The notes beneath the pieces were generated by a model. It was not told the origin of the DNA and ran no database searches. It was given only the letters and a program-made list of their open reading frames with translations. Positions 62,549-64,000 of a stretch of DNA of 64,000 bases are shown here, in pieces (within the stretch, counting starts at the first letter, position 1; every line of letters begins with the position of its first letter). This DNA is from Trichomonas vaginalis G3 (lineage: Eukaryota; Parabasalia; Trichomonadida; Trichomonadidae). Made by a program: the position numbers and the translations under genes. The DNA is taken from NCBI RefSeq assembly GCF_026262505.1, contig NC_067207.1:33634082-33698081 (forward strand). The letters run 5' to 3'.

Positions 62549-63685
62549 CTAAAGTCCATAAAATGAATTAAGAACACATAAATTTTTATCATCTGCGACG
62601 TGACGAATACATTTTAATTTACTCAAGAATGCGTACCCTGATACATTAAATCTAATTCCTGTCTTATTTAATTTCACAACTTTGAAAAGGAATGTATGAA
62701 TAGCTATAAAATGATGAGATGATGTTTTATGGGTTGCTTCCATTTTTTCTGAAATAAATGAATAAATATAATGTTTATAAGTTTTCATATCTTTTATGTT
62801 CTTAATAACGAATGGTATAGACCTTTCCACTTCGTCTTCCTTCGGTGCTGTTCTTTCATATGAAACATTATTGGTATCTTCAATAATGAAACCACAATCG
62901 CATAAAATTTTATATGTACCAATTGTTTCTTTTGATATTTTATCTAACAAATCAAAAACTTTATCAACACCTGTACATTTATTTAAATAATAATTTGTGT
63001 AAATATCATGGTCTTCTTTCTTAATCGTATTTGTTGCATATGTTACATTTTTCAGTGCTTTTTTGAATTTTTCAGAATCAAGAGGAGGTGAAAGTAATAT
63101 ACATGGATAATCTCCATCGTCAATAAACTGAAGCTTATGTTTATGAATAAATTTTGTGCCTTCTTCTGAAAGTGTTTCGTCAATATCACCATCTAATAAA
63201 TTTTTAGTAGATTCCAAAAAGTAATTTTTATATCTTTCCTCATGTGATTTTTGAACTTCTGATTCTGAAGCTGGGATATTCATTAAACCCTCTACTTCAT
63301 TCTCAGCATTTCTCAATTCACTAATTCTTTCATCTATTTCATTTCTTAATTGTTCCAATTTCTCAATCTCATCGTTATAATATTCATCTTGTTTAATTTT
63401 TTCTTCAAAATATTCAGGAGGTGTTTCAAGGCTCTCTGAGCCCAGGTCCTCTGGACCATAAAGAGGAATATTCTCCTGTTTTTCAACTTTTTTGGGATAT
63501 AAATATCTCATTATAGCCTTTTTAGTAATTGGTCCGTTATATTTAAATTCATTCAACAATCTGGAAAACTCTTTCACATTCTGCATATATGTTGGATAAG
63601 AACCGTCTCCAAAATTTTCTAAAATATTTTCTAATTCTGAATTAGTGAACTTTAAAGATTTCAATGAATTAGTTGTTATACTCAT
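62549..63685 (-). CDS. Polinton 2 protein upstream of PolB, right-arm copy, 378 residues
   Basis: MSITTNSLKSLKFTNSELEN...; helical front, Pro/Glu-rich linker (EKQENIPLYGPEDLGSESLE), acidic coiled coil (about 95-130), a globular part (FIHKHKLQFIDDGDYPCILL, IYTNYYLNKCTGVDKVFDLL) and a C-terminal part ending CVLNSFYGL. Leader TTTTATTTTATAATAAATG. It lies 79 bp before the polymerase start on the same strand, so they are probably expressed together. No family recognised; a terminal-protein role is possible by position only. Confidence 0.6.
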   Translation of the reverse strand: MSITTNSLKSLKFTNSELENILENFGDGSYPTYMQNVKEFSRLLNEFKYNGPITKKAIMRYLYPKKVEKQENIPLYGPEDLGSESLETPPEYFEEKIKQDEYYNDEIEKLEQLRNEIDERISELRNAENEVEGLMNIPASESEVQKSHEERYKNYFLESTKNLLDGDIDETLSEEGTKFIHKHKLQFIDDGDYPCILLSPPLDSEKFKKALKNVTYATNTIKKEDHDIYTNYYLNKCTGVDKVFDLLDKISKETIGTYKILCDCGFIIEDTNNVSYERTAPKEDEVERSIPFVIKNIKDMKTYKHYIYSFISEKMEATHKTSSHHFIAIHTFLFKVVKLNKTGIRFNVSGYAFLSKLKCIRHVADDKNLCVLNSFYGL

Positions 63686-63845
63686 TTATTATAAAATAAA
63701 AAATAAAAAAAATAAATTTAACTTAGTTTTAATTTTACGTAAGAAGTCAATTTTTTATATACCGTCATTTGTAGGTATTATTTCTATCAGATAAAAATTA
63801 TTTTTCTATTTGTCATCTTTATATAAAGATAAAAAATATTTTTGA

Positions 63846-64000
63846 TTAATAAGGAATTAATTTCATTTTATGTCTTATAATGTGCGCATATGTATTTAAA
63901 AGGCATTCATTGAATTGCTTTTCAATCTCTTTCTTTTTTTCATCTTCGAATATTATATCATTTTTATGTTCGAAGCTTGTAAGTTTGTTATCTTCAAATA
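63846..64000 (-). CDS. Hypothetical Polinton 2 protein, right-arm copy, partial
   Basis: C-terminal part of the same protein as at 56378-56713 (ends RHKMKLIPY), cut by the window's right edge. Virtually identical to the left-arm copy. Confidence 0.6.
   Translation of the reverse strand, partial: FEDNKLTSFEHKNDIIFEDEKKKEIEKQFNECLLNTYAHIIRHKMKLIPY

Larger units (their letters stand above)
56280..64000. mobile_element. Polinton/Maverick element 2, partial and rearranged
   Basis: Contains a type B DNA polymerase of the protein-primed Polinton kind and two element-type genes, all with T-run/TATAAATG leaders. The visible DNA is an inverted duplication: 56559-59141 matches 61415-64000 reversed, with very few differences, around a 2.27-kb single-copy centre. 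The left copy ends inside the polymerase gene, so it is a partial duplicate. The right edge of the window cuts the element. The tiny divergence between arms means a very recent event. The element is rearranged and therefore a fossil, with only a few breaks visible. Confidence 0.85.
61415..64000 (-). repeat. Right arm of large inverted duplication
   Basis: Reverse complement of 56559-59141 with only a handful of base differences. It carries the front of the polymerase gene, the 378-residue gene and part of the 111-residue gene. Arm and single-copy centre (59142-61414) together form one continuous polymerase locus. Confidence 0.95.

Overview
The window looks like nuclear DNA of a trichomonad (a parabasalid such as Trichomonas or Tritrichomonas). 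The DNA is AT-rich and I saw no introns. Host families include BspA-like leucine-rich surface proteins, ankyrin arrays with a helical N-terminal module, Asn-rich surface proteins, coiled-coil proteins and a CDC14 phosphatase. Two large Polinton/Maverick elements sit among them. The genus is an inference from gene content; nothing in the window names the species.

Layout. 1-24.8 kb is host DNA: the edge of a coiled-coil gene, a dead beta-helix-type surface gene, CDC14, three tRNA-Ala(AGC) genes in a rearranged inverted cluster, a coiled-coil gene, a dead BspA gene, a discoidin-like gene, a decayed Asn-rich surface gene, a TTAA-flanked MITE, a 1948-residue helical protein, a short coiled-coil gene, a gene split by one in-frame TGA, and a decaying ankyrin gene whose 3' end abuts the first Polinton. 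24.8-49.6 kb is Polinton 1, about 24.8 kb with GC-rich terminal inverted repeats. 49.6-56.2 kb is host DNA with a BspA gene missing its start and C-terminus, then about 2.5 kb of non-coding repeats. From about 56.3 kb to the right edge is part of a second, different Polinton, folded into a near-perfect inverted duplication around a protein-primed type DNA polymerase B gene.

Polinton 1 carries an integrase, an A32/FtsK-like packaging ATPase, a superfamily 3 helicase region, a probable capsid cluster, an N6-adenine DNA methyltransferase, a phage-tail-collar-type fibre protein, two KilA-N genes (one with a GIY-YIG-like domain), two short amphipathic proteins with myristoylation-type starts, and a large coiled-coil structural protein. 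I see no DNA polymerase B in it. Several of its genes (helicase, capsid region, small right-hand genes) are broken, so it is a decayed copy even though both ends and many long frames remain.

Undescribed structure is densest at 32.6-37.8 kb inside Polinton 1. Fourteen modules built on an AGATCT-centred palindrome have arms that change together between copies. They sit with 24-25 bp minisatellites on both sides of one gene, in opposite orientations. A GACGAAGTG/CACTTCGTC hairpin occurs three times there and once in Polinton 2, and an abutting T-run/TATA-like leader precedes most genes of both elements. These look like shared cis-signals. Elsewhere the tRNA cluster holds a 35-bp copy of CDC14 coding sequence, and a hairpin array at 53.35-53.66 kb shows an inverted loop.
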